This document shows, in pieces, positions 18,131 to 25,991 of a stretch of DNA of 64,000 bases. The position numbers and the translations under genes were made by a program. Every line of letters begins with the position of its first letter. Position 1 is the stretch's first letter. Source of the DNA: an uncultured Sphaerochaeta sp. (GTDB lineage Bacteria; Spirochaetota; Spirochaetia; Sphaerochaetales; Sphaerochaetaceae); assembly GCF_963667405.1 (NCBI RefSeq), contig NZ_OY763408.1, positions 248,001 to 312,000 of the forward strand, written 5' to 3'. A model generated the notes under the pieces. That model ran no database searches. It had not been told where the DNA came from and saw only the letters and a list, made by a program, of their open reading frames with translations.

Positions 18131-18861
18131 GTATGCCCTTTTGCTGAAAGGTGGTTCATGTAGGACTCTCTCACCGCTTGGTAGTGTTTTGCAACGATGG
18201 GAACCGAGGCCCCTTCTTGCAGAGTGAATCTGGTTTTGGTGAAGCCTATCACATAGTCCATGTTGAGGATGAAAGAGACATGAGGGCGGATGAAACGCTG
18301 GTCTTGGAGCAGCGTCTGAACGTGGTTGGCGTATGATCCTGTGAGTATGCTTGTGGTTGCTGTCCTGTTTCCGGTGAGCGTATAGATGACCCGGTGGTTG
18401 GTGTATTCGCAGCATATGATTTCGGATAGGCGAAGGATGCGAATCCCATCCCGGGTGTATATCAGGTAGGTGTGTTCCTGCATGAGATCCAGTTTGGATG
18501 CTACCAGTGAAAGGGTTGTAGCGAATTGTTGCTTGTCTATGGGTTTGAGCAGGTAGCCGATGGGGTTTGCCGCAAATGATTGCAGGGCAAAACTGGGTTC
18601 TGAAGTAGTATAGAGAATGAAGGCATCCCGATCGTGTTCTCGGATGGCTTTTCCCGCCTCTATCCCGTTGAACATGGGCATGACAATATCCAGGATGTAG
18701 AGATGGTATCGTCTTTTTTCACAGTTTCGCAAAAGCTCGTCGGGATGAAGGAATTGGTGGATGGATGCTCCATAGGAAGTGATTTTGATCCACTCTGTTG
18801 TGTAGGCAACAAGCAGTCCCAATTGAGTGGGATCATCATCACAAATGGCAATATCAATCAT
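18127..18861 (-). CDS. LytTR-family response regulator (244 aa)
   Basis: Receiver domain (1-120) with the acidic pair CDDD near residue 8, the phosphoacceptor in YILDIVMP (about 55) and the conserved Lys in YLLKPID. The C-terminal LytTR DNA-binding domain (about 135-240) has YTRDGIRILRLSEIICCEYTN and the typical FIRPHVSFILNMDYVIGF. It pairs with the histidine kinase that overlaps its stop codon. The outer-membrane and lipoprotein genes downstream in the same direction are plausible targets or operon members. Confidence 0.92.
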   Translation of the reverse strand: MIDIAICDDDPTQLGLLVAYTTEWIKITSYGASIHQFLHPDELLRNCEKRRYHLYILDIVMPMFNGIEAGKAIREHDRDAFILYTTSEPSFALQSFAANPIGYLLKPIDKQQFATTLSLVASKLDLMQEHTYLIYTRDGIRILRLSEIICCEYTNHRVIYTLTGNRTATTSILTGSYANHVQTLLQDQRFIRPHVSFILNMDYVIGFTKTRFTLQEGASVPIVAKHYQAVRESYMNHLSAKGHT

Positions 18862-19009
18862 AGCTCATCCTTGTTGCACAAAACCATCGTCCAGATTGGG
18901 TTACTATAGCGTTTACCCAGTCAGAAGTCTAGGAAAAATGGGTGAGAAGTTTGTGAGAGGAGCTCCTTTCTGAGGTGTTCCCCAAGGGTATGGATGTCAT
19001 TTTCATCCA

Positions 19010-19699
19010 TTACCGTTTTCGCAAGGGTACATAGAGATAGGCTTTCCCCGTTTCGGGATCGGTGAAGTCATGCACAGCGCCTGCAAGACTGAGCTTGTTC
19101 GCTTTCAGAAAGGATATGGTTGATCCGAACGTGTCTTCCGACTCATTCAGGATGACAAGGTATTCGAATGCCGGTACTGTCCACCGCACCCAATCCTGTG
19201 GAGGCTGTGCATCGTCAAGGCACTCGATTCCTGCAAGATAGAGTCCCTCGGAGAAGTTGTGTGCCCAGGGTTTGAACTGCCTGTCCCTATCACTCATCAA
19301 GCCCCAGACCCCGCACAAGGCCCCGTTGCTGTCCTTCTTTGCAAAGGGCGCAACCTGGTCAAACTGACCGTTGGCAGCATCCCAAAGCCTCTGCACAAAA
19401 CCCGGGCCGTCATCTGTCGAGCCTTCCTTTCCTATGACGGAGAAGCTGCGTTTTTCGAGTATCCGGGAGTGTTCGGGAAGACGGAGAAAGGTAATGTTCT
19501 CATTTTTCATGGAGATGTTTGAGCAAAGCCAGCCGTATGTGTGCAGCTCCTTCTTGTAGTTCAGAAATGCATGATCGATCGGAAACCCAAGAATGGTTTC
19601 AATATCTGGGAATGAGAGCGTCAAGTGCTGTGCATCCGTTGCCTTGATGTACTTCCAAAGGATTTCGTAGCGTTGATGTTGGGAGTTCTTTGCTTGCAT
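19010..19699 (-). CDS. GyrI-like effector-binding protein with N-terminal helical domain (229 aa)
   Basis: Residues about 5-65 contain a short domain (YEILWKYIKA...LSFPDIETILGFPI) that often precedes regulatory domains; residues about 80-229 look like a GyrI/AraC effector-binding fold (SVIGKEGSTDDG..., LYLAGIECLDD, WTVPAFEYLVI, and a C-terminal TGKAYLYVPL). Such proteins bind small hydrophobic cations or drugs. No HTH is evident. The start is ATG 19699 with GGAGG six bases upstream. The nearest genes give no function. Confidence 0.7.
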   Translation of the reverse strand: MQAKNSQHQRYEILWKYIKATDAQHLTLSFPDIETILGFPIDHAFLNYKKELHTYGWLCSNISMKNENITFLRLPEHSRILEKRSFSVIGKEGSTDDGPGFVQRLWDAANGQFDQVAPFAKKDSNGALCGVWGLMSDRDRQFKPWAHNFSEGLYLAGIECLDDAQPPQDWVRWTVPAFEYLVILNESEDTFGSTISFLKANKLSLAGAVHDFTDPETGKAYLYVPLRKR

Positions 19700-19714
19700 G
19701 GTTTCCTCCAATCT

Positions 19715-20668
19715 TCATAAGTATACCCTACATCTGTGTTCATGGTTCATTGCATTGTATTGGGTTGGATGAGTTGTTTTCAGCTCATGGTTCTGAACTC
19801 GCCACCCGATGGTTGGCAAGTTTTGTGCGCAGCATTTCCGTATCGAGGGCTTGGCTAGCTGCGCCGGTGATGTTGCCGGTCCCTTGTCTTCTCTTTTCAG
19901 AAGATGCGAACTTACCAGCTGGGAGAGCAGGTGCTTGTCCACATTTAGGGTATATCTCCTTGTCTCATGTACGTCATGATACCCAACCTTCGGAAGCACT
20001 ACCGTTACGGAGTGTTCAGTGCCAGAAAGGACGGCTTTTGCTCAAAGCCTGCGTAGGCTTCCTGGATTCTCCGTACTCCTGTGGCAAAACGTACCATAAT
20101 GGAGAGGCGATGGAAGACCTGGGCCAGTATGGCATTCCTTGGGAATCTGTATGCGCTCTTCCCGATAGAATCCACTGACTTGCTCATACTCCCCATACCA
20201 GGTATCCAACAACTCAAGAGCACGATGCTAGTGGTGGAGTACGGAACAGTTGGCTACACTTTCACGGTGCAGGAATATGGGTGAGATGTCTTCAAATCTC
20301 GCAATTTCCAGTGAGGCTTGGGGGAGCCCAGGGGTGTTGGAAAAGAGTTGTGCAGCACAGGTGTAGCCTTCCTTGTTCAACAGTCCCAATGTTTTCAGAA
20401 GGTCGCCATGCAGGACCCCGATGCCAACAACCTTTTGCAGGTCTGTTTCCCACAGTTTGAAGCTGAGTTCTTGGTTTGTTGCCGGCAATGCATCGTACTC
20501 GAGATCCATACCTTGAAGAACCAACCACCTCAGTTCAGTGGCATCGACAGCAACGGTGGAAGTGTCGTAACGCAGATAGGCACGGTGTTGCTAGTAATAC
20601 GGAGGATTGGGTCCCTTGTCCACAGAGAGGACGACCAGGCATTTTCCTTACCTCGCTCCTCCTTACCG
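19715..20668 (-). pseudogene. Decayed AlbA_2/Schlafen-ATPase-type transcriptional regulator
   Basis: Pieces of one protein are readable in order on the minus strand in several frames. First comes GKCLVVLSVDKGPNPPYY, a TAG stop near 20591, then HRAYLRYDTSTVAVDATELR running in frame into DLEYDALPATNQELSF and DLLKTLGLLNKEGYTCAAQLF (20228-20524). After frame loss, YREERIQIPKE and then, in another frame, RFPRNAILAQVFHRLSIM followed by RFATGVRRIQEAY (20005-20223), and finally LLSQLVSSHLLKRED (C-terminal winged helix, up to about 19850). This order matches the family of ATP-binding regulators with an AlbA_2 domain and HATPase_c_4 tail. The N-terminal AlbA_2 half is missing. I infer a dead gene with a stop codon, frameshifts and a deletion of about 50-100 residues. 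Confidence 0.78.
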
Positions 20669-20825
20669 TACCATAATTAGGACTGATTGGTATAATCGGA
20701 CCAAATTGGTCCGATTCGTTCCCGCACATAACCCATAAGAAAGCAATGAGAGTGAATTGCCTGGAGTATCCGACCCAGTGCCAGGTGAAAATTCTTCAGG
20801 TTGCTACATGACGAAAGCGTCCAGA

Positions 20826-20854
20826 TTGTATATCTTATTAATATTCAGTATTAT
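20826..20854 (+). promoter_or_regulatory. Promoter of the DUF1295-plsY-fakAB operon
   Basis: TTGTAT (20826-20831), 17-bp spacer and TATTAT (20849-20854), 38 bp before the start codon. Five of six bases match the -10 consensus. The surrounding sequence is AT-rich. Confidence 0.55.
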
Positions 20855-20892
20855 TAAAGAATTCAAAGAAAGAGCCTGAAGTAGGAGTCAAC

Positions 20893-21657
20893 ATGAATCT
20901 ATTTCTTGAAATCCTGATCATTGCCTTTGGCATCAACACCTTGTTTTTCATCTATGCATTCATCCGAAAAACCGATGTGGTGACGGATCTCTCCTACAGC
21001 CTGAGCTTCTTGCTCTCTGCTCTCTACCTGTATCTGGTGCATGCAGAGAAGGGCCTGTTGCAAACACTGCTGTTTGGCATCGTGGTCCTGTGGGCTGTGC
21101 GTTTGGGTTCCTATCTGCTGAGTCGCATCCTTGCCACCAAGGTTGACCATCGCTTCGACGACAAGCGTGATTCATTCGTACGGTTCGGGACGTTCTGGCT
21201 TCTCCAAGCGACCGCAGTCTGGATCATCCTGCTGCCGGTAACGTTTGCCATGGGACAGAAGGGCTTGCAACCCAGCTACCCCTTCCTTTATGTAGGATTA
21301 GTCATTTCGCTGTTTGGACTTGTCTATGAGACGGTTGCCGATCATCAGAAGACAACCTTCAAGAAGAAGCATCCAAAGAAGCTCATCACTTCAGGTGTGT
21401 GGGCCTATAGCCGCCACCCGAACTACTTTGGGGAGATACTGGTCTGGTGGGGAGTCTTTGTGATGGTGCTTCCCTATCTGCAGGGTCTCGATTTCCTGGT
21501 TGCCTTCGGCCCCGTGTTCATCACCCTGTTGCTGCTGTTTGTCAGTGGAGTGAACCTGTTGGAGAAGTCCTGGAAAGAGAAGTACGGCAATGAGGAGTAC
21601 TACCAAACGTATGTACGCCAGACATCAGTGTTCATTCCCTGGAAGAAGAGGCCCTGA
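20893..21657 (+). CDS. DUF1295 / isoprenylcysteine-methyltransferase-like membrane enzyme (254 aa)
   Basis: Six or seven membrane segments and the C-terminal signature GVWAYSRHPNYFGEILVWWG (about 170-190), which in ICMT and steroid 5-alpha-reductase-like enzymes binds the cofactor; a polar KTTFKKKHPKKLITSG stretch precedes it. DUF1295 proteins are reductases or methyltransferases of lipids with unknown substrates. The stop overlaps the plsY start (TGATG), so it is the first gene of a lipid operon. The start is preceded by TAGGAG. Confidence 0.85.
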   Translation: MNLFLEILIIAFGINTLFFIYAFIRKTDVVTDLSYSLSFLLSALYLYLVHAEKGLLQTLLFGIVVLWAVRLGSYLLSRILATKVDHRFDDKRDSFVRFGTFWLLQATAVWIILLPVTFAMGQKGLQPSYPFLYVGLVISLFGLVYETVADHQKTTFKKKHPKKLITSGVWAYSRHPNYFGEILVWWGVFVMVLPYLQGLDFLVAFGPVFITLLLLFVSGVNLLEKSWKEKYGNEEYYQTYVRQTSVFIPWKKRP

Positions 21658-22295
21658 TGAGCACCCTGCTTGCAGCGACACTGTTCTGTCTCTTTGGCTA
21701 TCTTGTAGGTGGCATTCCCACCGCACACCTTGTTGCCAAGAGAAAACAGACGGATTTACGCACCAAAGGCAGTGGAAACCTTGGTGCCACCAATACAAGC
21801 AGGACCCTTGGATTTCGCTATGGCGCCATGGTTGGCATACTAGACTTGCTGAAGGGAGTGCTTCCCTCCTTGCTTGCGCTCCTCTTCTCCTCCTTGTCCA
21901 TCACTACGCTTCTTTGCATAGGCATGTCAACGATTCTCGGTCATATCTACACCCCCTATCTTGCTTCCCATAGGGGAGGCAAAGGCGTGGCAACCGGAGC
22001 GGGTGTGATAGCCGTCCTCTTTCCGTCGGCCATCGTGGCAGGTCTGATTGTTTTCTTTTCGGTTGCCTATGCGACCCGATACATTTCGCTTGCGTCAATG
22101 ACAACCTATGGGGTTCTGATCCCTTACCATCTTTTGGTGAACGCCATACAAGGCCGGAGCATTGGGTACGAAAGACTGGTTTTCCTGGTTCTCCTGGCTT
22201 TGCTGATTCTCTTCACCCATAGGACGAACATACAAAGATTGATGCACCACACAGAACCGAAATTCAGCTTTTCAGCTGATAAGGAGCACGCATGA
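21657..22295 (+). CDS. plsY: Acyl-phosphate:glycerol-3-phosphate acyltransferase PlsY (212 aa)
   Basis: Integral membrane enzyme that makes lysophosphatidate from acyl-phosphate and glycerol 3-phosphate, the first step of phospholipid synthesis. Motif 1 KGSGNLGATNTSR (about 37-50), motif 2 GHIYTPYLASHRGGKGVATG (about 100-120) and a hydrophobic third motif are present; length fits. It overlaps both neighbours by 1-4 bp. The downstream gene is a fatty-acid kinase-like fusion that would make the acyl-phosphate that PlsY uses, a meaningful neighbour. Confidence 0.95.
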   Translation: MSTLLAATLFCLFGYLVGGIPTAHLVAKRKQTDLRTKGSGNLGATNTSRTLGFRYGAMVGILDLLKGVLPSLLALLFSSLSITTLLCIGMSTILGHIYTPYLASHRGGKGVATGAGVIAVLFPSAIVAGLIVFFSVAYATRYISLASMTTYGVLIPYHLLVNAIQGRSIGYERLVFLVLLALLILFTHRTNIQRLMHHTEPKFSFSADKEHA

Positions 22296-24073
22296 CCATT
22301 ACCGGGAAAGATCTCTATGGTTCGTTGACGTTTGGCTTTTACCATCTCAGAGAGAATATGCAACTGATCAACACGATCAATGTGTTCCCCGTCGCCGATG
22401 GAGACACGGGGTCCAACATCACCCATACACTGAAAACGATTCTTTCCAATACGGATGGAACGGGTTCTGTTGCCGATATTTCTGACAAATTTGCAAAAGC
22501 AGCCCTCACCGGGGCGAGGGGAAACTCGGGTATGATCGTCGCCCAGTTCTTCCATGGCTTCTCTCTCATTGCCCGGGAGTTTGAGGAGCTTACGCTCAAA
22601 GAGCTCATTGATGCAGTGAAGGAAGCGGTAGCCACCGCCTATCGTGCCGTAGAAACGCCTATGGAAGGAACCATTCTTACCGTCATGCAGAGTTGGGCGA
22701 GCCAGCTGTCACGGGCGGAAGGGTCAGACATTCCCCTGCAAATCCAGTTGCGCCGCGCCCTTCGCGCTGCGCGGAAAGCTGAGAAGGAAACCACCAACCA
22801 GATGGAGCTTCTGAAGCGGATGGGTGTGGTGGATGCAGGTGCCAAGGCTTTTGTCTCCATTTTGGAAGGAGTCGATCAGTATATCATCAACCCCGCAAGA
22901 GTGTTCTCAGAAACCGATTTGCTTGTGCATGCTTCCCCAAATACGATCGAAAGTGACCATACTCATGAACAAAGCCTGTACCGGTACTGCACCGAAGCGC
23001 TTCTTCGGATTCCCCAAGGACAGCAGCAGAGCGTACGAGAGGCTGTGATGGGGCTTGGCGATTCGTTGGTGTTGGGAAACTATCAGGATCAGATGCGGGT
23101 CCATCTGCATACCGATGACCCTGCGCTGATGTTTGAACGGCTTGGGCGTTGCTCGCAGATTGAGGAACAGAAGGTAGACGATATGTTCATGCAGCAGCTG
23201 GCTGCACATGAACGGGTTTCCGATACGGTTATTGTAACCGACTCCTCGGCGGATATCCCCCAAGCGATGGTTGATGAGCTGAGGATCTATCGGATTCCCC
23301 AGATCATCCAGGTTGGGGAGACCTCCTTTTTTGATCGCATCACGATTTCTTCTCCCTTGTTGCTCAGCATCATGGAAAGCAATACCCGGAAGGTGTCCTC
23401 TTCCATGCCTTCCATCGGGGAGATTCAGCGTCATCTTGAGTTTCTTGCCCAGCACTATGAGCATATTGTGGTGCTGTCGGTTGCTTCCAAGCTCAGCGGT
23501 ACGTTCAATGCCTATCAGTTGGCAGCAAAAACGCTGCAAGAGAGCGGTGCTGACATTACGATCATTGATTCGAAACTCAATGCTTCTGCACAAGGGCTTG
23601 TTGCCCAGGAGGCTGCGCGAGCTGTTGCAAAGGGTGAGCAGGGTGAGAGCCTTTTGCAAAGCATCAGAGAGACCATTGGGCGTACCACAATATTGGTGTC
23701 GGTACAGTCACTTGAGATGATGGTCAAAGGTGGCAGAATCCCCAAAAAGCTTGGTTCTGCGCTGTTGAAGCTGAACCTCAAGCCGGTGGTTGGGCTCTCC
23801 AAGGAAGGCGGTGGTGCGTTCCATGGGATCCGGTTGTCCAGAGCCGGCAGCATTTCAGCCTTGGTCAAACGGTTCATGAAGGTCTATCGGCAGAAGGGCA
23901 TCCAGTCCTATGGGCTGTCCTACATCGGGGATGCAGGCTTGGCCACCTCCGTTGCACAGATAGTGGAGCAGAGAACCGGGATCAAGCCGCTGTTTGTGGA
24001 GCAAGCTTCCCCTGTCATCGCCCTGCATGCGGGCAAGGGGTCCATCTCCCTCTCATACATTGCAAAGCAGTAG
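22292..24073 (+). CDS. Fused fatty-acid kinase FakA-like / DegV (FakB-like) protein (593 aa)
   Basis: Residues 1-200 are a DhaL/DAK2 kinase domain with the Mg-ATP motif NVFPVADGDTGSNI and GARGNSGMIVAQF. Residues about 200-300 match the FakA middle region (YRYCTEALL..., GDSLVLG, RVHLHTDDPALMFERLG). Residues about 308-593 are a complete DegV fold (VTDSSADIP, SSSMPSIGEI, SKLSGTFNAY, IDSKLNASAQG), which binds a fatty acid in FakB. In Firmicutes FakA and FakB are separate and together phosphorylate bound fatty acid. Here they are one chain in an operon with plsY. The start overlaps plsY (ATGA). Confidence 0.9.
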   Translation: MTITGKDLYGSLTFGFYHLRENMQLINTINVFPVADGDTGSNITHTLKTILSNTDGTGSVADISDKFAKAALTGARGNSGMIVAQFFHGFSLIAREFEELTLKELIDAVKEAVATAYRAVETPMEGTILTVMQSWASQLSRAEGSDIPLQIQLRRALRAARKAEKETTNQMELLKRMGVVDAGAKAFVSILEGVDQYIINPARVFSETDLLVHASPNTIESDHTHEQSLYRYCTEALLRIPQGQQQSVREAVMGLGDSLVLGNYQDQMRVHLHTDDPALMFERLGRCSQIEEQKVDDMFMQQLAAHERVSDTVIVTDSSADIPQAMVDELRIYRIPQIIQVGETSFFDRITISSPLLLSIMESNTRKVSSSMPSIGEIQRHLEFLAQHYEHIVVLSVASKLSGTFNAYQLAAKTLQESGADITIIDSKLNASAQGLVAQEAARAVAKGEQGESLLQSIRETIGRTTILVSVQSLEMMVKGGRIPKKLGSALLKLNLKPVVGLSKEGGGAFHGIRLSRAGSISALVKRFMKVYRQKGIQSYGLSYIGDAGLATSVAQIVEQRTGIKPLFVEQASPVIALHAGKGSISLSYIAKQ

Positions 24074-24124
24074 GGGATTCGAGCAGGTCCCAAAGATAGT
24101 GTTCGCTGCGTGTTGTCGTGTTGC
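24015..24124 (+). repeat. First copy of an imperfect direct repeat bordering the toxin-antitoxin pair
   Basis: Covers the last 59 bases of the fakAB-like gene and about 50 bases beyond. A diverged copy lies at 24844-24960, on the far side of the RelB/YafQ pair. Both contain AGGGGTCCAT and later AGGTC-CAA and GTGTTGCA in the same order. By eye about 75-80% of aligned bases match in two blocks of about 42 bp. Confidence 0.65.
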
Positions 24125-24225
24125 ATGCATCATACATGTACACTATTTCTGTGTAGCATGAGTGAGCTGAAAAATTAAAACCTGTTTGGGCTTATACTCG
24201 TGTATCTCGGTGCGTAAGCATTGCA

Positions 24226-24259
24226 TTGTATGTACAACAAACATAGAAAGTGCTATATT
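24226..24259 (+). promoter_or_regulatory. Candidate operator/promoter of the RelB-YafQ operon
   Basis: The palindrome TTGTA-TG-TACAA (24226-24237) resembles the TTGTA/TACAA half-sites bound by RelB-type antitoxins. It overlaps a possible -35 (TGTACA, 24231-24236), with TATATT at 24254-24259 as -10. This fits autorepression by the antitoxin. Confidence 0.55.
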
Positions 24260-24292
24260 TGGTATGCCTATGAGAGAAAGGAGGGCTAAGCG

Positions 24293-24565
24293 ATGTCGAT
24301 GAAAGCCGATACCAGCATGACAATCCGCATGAATCGGGAAGTGAAGCAAAAAGCACAGAAGATTTTTGCCGACCTTGGTATGGACATGACAACTGCGATC
24401 AATGTATTTCTCAGACAAGCAATCCAACACAAGGGTTTTCCCTTTGATGTAGTCCTCACTATACCCAACGAAGTGACGCTCGATGCGATGGAAGCGGCTG
24501 AGCATGAGAAGGTATATGGGCCATTCGATAGCGTCTCAACCTTAATGGATGAGCTGAATGCTTAA
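24293..24565 (+). CDS. RelB/DinJ-family antitoxin (90 aa)
   Basis: Ribbon-helix-helix protein: TSMTIRMNREVKQKAQKIFADLGMDMTTAINVFL is the typical RelB/DinJ N-terminus that dimerises and binds DNA. The C-terminal part binds and neutralises the toxin. AGGAGG lies seven bases before the first ATG; a second ATG two codons later is also possible. The stop overlaps the toxin start by 8 bp, typical of the family. Confidence 0.93.
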   Translation: MSMKADTSMTIRMNREVKQKAQKIFADLGMDMTTAINVFLRQAIQHKGFPFDVVLTIPNEVTLDAMEAAEHEKVYGPFDSVSTLMDELNA

Positions 24566-24836
24566 ACCTGAATTCACGGGACAATTCAAGAAAGATTATA
24601 AGATAGCGGTAAAGCGGGGGTGTGATCCCAAGAAGTTGGAGGAAGTCATTACGATTCTCTGTGCTGAGCAGCCTCTTCCCCAGTCCTATCGGGATCATCC
24701 TCTTGTCAATTCAAGAAATTTTCAGGGGATGAGAGAATGTCACATTCAGCCAGATTGGTTGCTTGTGTATAAGATTATACAGCAAACGCTTATCCTAAAG
24801 CTGATTCGAACAGGCACGCATAGCGATCTATTCTGA
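24558..24836 (+). CDS. YafQ-family mRNA interferase toxin (92 aa)
   Basis: Type II toxin with the RelE/YafQ fold: FTGQFKKDYKIAVKRGCDPKKLEEVI, LPQSYRDHPL, the NFQGMRECHIQPDWLLVYKI core and the end LILKLIRTGTHSDLF. The His of ECHI and HPL and the C-terminal His-Ser-Asp-Leu-Phe are where YafQ has its catalytic residues. Cuts mRNA on the ribosome when the antitoxin is lost. Complete by length, so probably functional. Confidence 0.93.
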   Translation: MLKPEFTGQFKKDYKIAVKRGCDPKKLEEVITILCAEQPLPQSYRDHPLVNSRNFQGMRECHIQPDWLLVYKIIQQTLILKLIRTGTHSDLF

Positions 24837-24843
24837 AACTGAT

Positions 24844-24960
24844 TCATTGCCTTGCATACAGATGAGGGGTCCATTTTCCTCTCATCGCACAGAACTACGT
24901 GAACCGAGCAGATTGGATAAGGTCTCAAGAATAGGGTTTTCTGTTTGTTGCCGTGTTGCA
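24844..24960 (+). repeat. Second, diverged copy of the fakAB 3'-end repeat
   Basis: Matches 24015-24124 (see that entry) but no longer codes. It starts 8 bp after the toxin stop codon. Its presence suggests the toxin-antitoxin cassette entered within or between duplicated gene ends, or that another DegV-like gene end once lay here. Confidence 0.6.
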
Positions 24961-25051
24961 GACTCCAGTCATATGCTTGCTACTCTGGCGAGTGCAATCA
25001 CATAATCAATCAATGCAGATCTGATACAGGAGAATTGATCTCCTTATCTGT

Positions 25052-25076
25052 AAGAGTCTCAGAATAAGTGAGTATA
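25052..25076 (+). repeat. 25-bp direct repeat, left copy
   Basis: The 25 bases beginning AAGAGTCTCAGAATAAG recur at 26781-26805 with one mismatch (G to A at position 11). This copy lies 51 bp upstream of the kinase start. In one frame it reads ESQNK-stop, the same end as the neighbouring HTH protein, so it may be the tail of a lost copy of that gene. Confidence 0.85.
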
Positions 25077-25127
25077 ATCTATTGAAACAATCAGGGTAGA
25101 GCGATACAATGGGTATTGAGGTGCATT

Positions 25128-25991
25128 ATGGATTATTCCCAATATCCGAAGAACCAAAAATTCTATTCAGGCAGCGAAGAAAAGATAGGTATTTCCATCG
25201 GTTCCACCGATTATATTCTCAAGTTTCAAAAACCCTCAGAAACAGGGCTGTTGAATAATACCATTTGTGAGTATATCGGTTGCCATGTTTTCCAGATGCT
25301 GGGTATGAACGTGCAAAGAACATTTCTTGGAACATATGAAGGGAGAAATGTCGTAGCACTGGAAGATTTCATCACGGCAGGCCAACAGTTTGTTCCTTTC
25401 AACGAAGTGGGGGACTCTTCTCTGGAGCATGATCGGGAGACTTATCAGTACTCATACGCTGACGTGATGAGGATGCTCCAAGAGAACACCAAATTGACGA
25501 AAATTCCCGAGACGATCAACCAGTTTTGGCGAATATATATCATTGACGCCTTGTTGGGAAATTTCGATAGACATGGTGCGAACTGGGGCTTTATCAAGGA
25601 GTCCAATCGCTATACGCTTGCTCCTGTTTTCGATAATGGATCCTGCCTTTTTCCGAGAATACACACTGATGAGGCATGCTTGGAAATATTGTGCGATGAA
25701 CATGAGGTCAACAAACGGGTTTTTCTATTTCCTACATCCCAAATTAAGCTTGATAATATGAAGAGTTCCTATTTTGAAGTCATACACAGCCTGCAATTTC
25801 CCGAGTGTAATACTGCATTACTGGATATCGTGGGCAAGATGGATATGCAACGTATTGCAATCTTCATTGATTCAATTGAACAGATCAGTGAAATCCAGAA
25901 AAGGTTTTATAGGACCATCCTGCAAGTACGGTTTGAGAAGATTCTTGAAGCTTCCTACAAGAAATTGCGAGGGGAGGCAGTATGCGAATGA
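25128..25991 (+). CDS. HipA/CtkA-like protein kinase (287 aa)
   Basis: The core has the HipA-like catalytic motif LLGNFDRHGANWGFI (about residues 140-155), as HipA has N-x-DRH-x-x-N, and the metal-binding LAPVFDNGSCL (about 165-175, family (D)-x-x-S). A KFQKP motif near 30-35 stands where the ATP-loop lysine would be. HipA kinases phosphorylate host proteins such as GltX and cause growth arrest; CtkA-like ones lack the usual partner. Start is ATG 25128 with GAGGTG upstream. It overlaps the next gene by 10 bp, so the two are a unit. The length is shorter than HipA (about 440 aa), consistent with the CtkA-type. Confidence 0.82.
   Translation: MDYSQYPKNQKFYSGSEEKIGISIGSTDYILKFQKPSETGLLNNTICEYIGCHVFQMLGMNVQRTFLGTYEGRNVVALEDFITAGQQFVPFNEVGDSSLEHDRETYQYSYADVMRMLQENTKLTKIPETINQFWRIYIIDALLGNFDRHGANWGFIKESNRYTLAPVFDNGSCLFPRIHTDEACLEILCDEHEVNKRVFLFPTSQIKLDNMKSSYFEVIHSLQFPECNTALLDIVGKMDMQRIAIFIDSIEQISEIQKRFYRTILQVRFEKILEASYKKLRGEAVCE

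Noticed and set aside
19690..20178. 162-codon plus-strand open frame
   Set aside because: Lies opposite the decayed regulator; no ribosome site or family.
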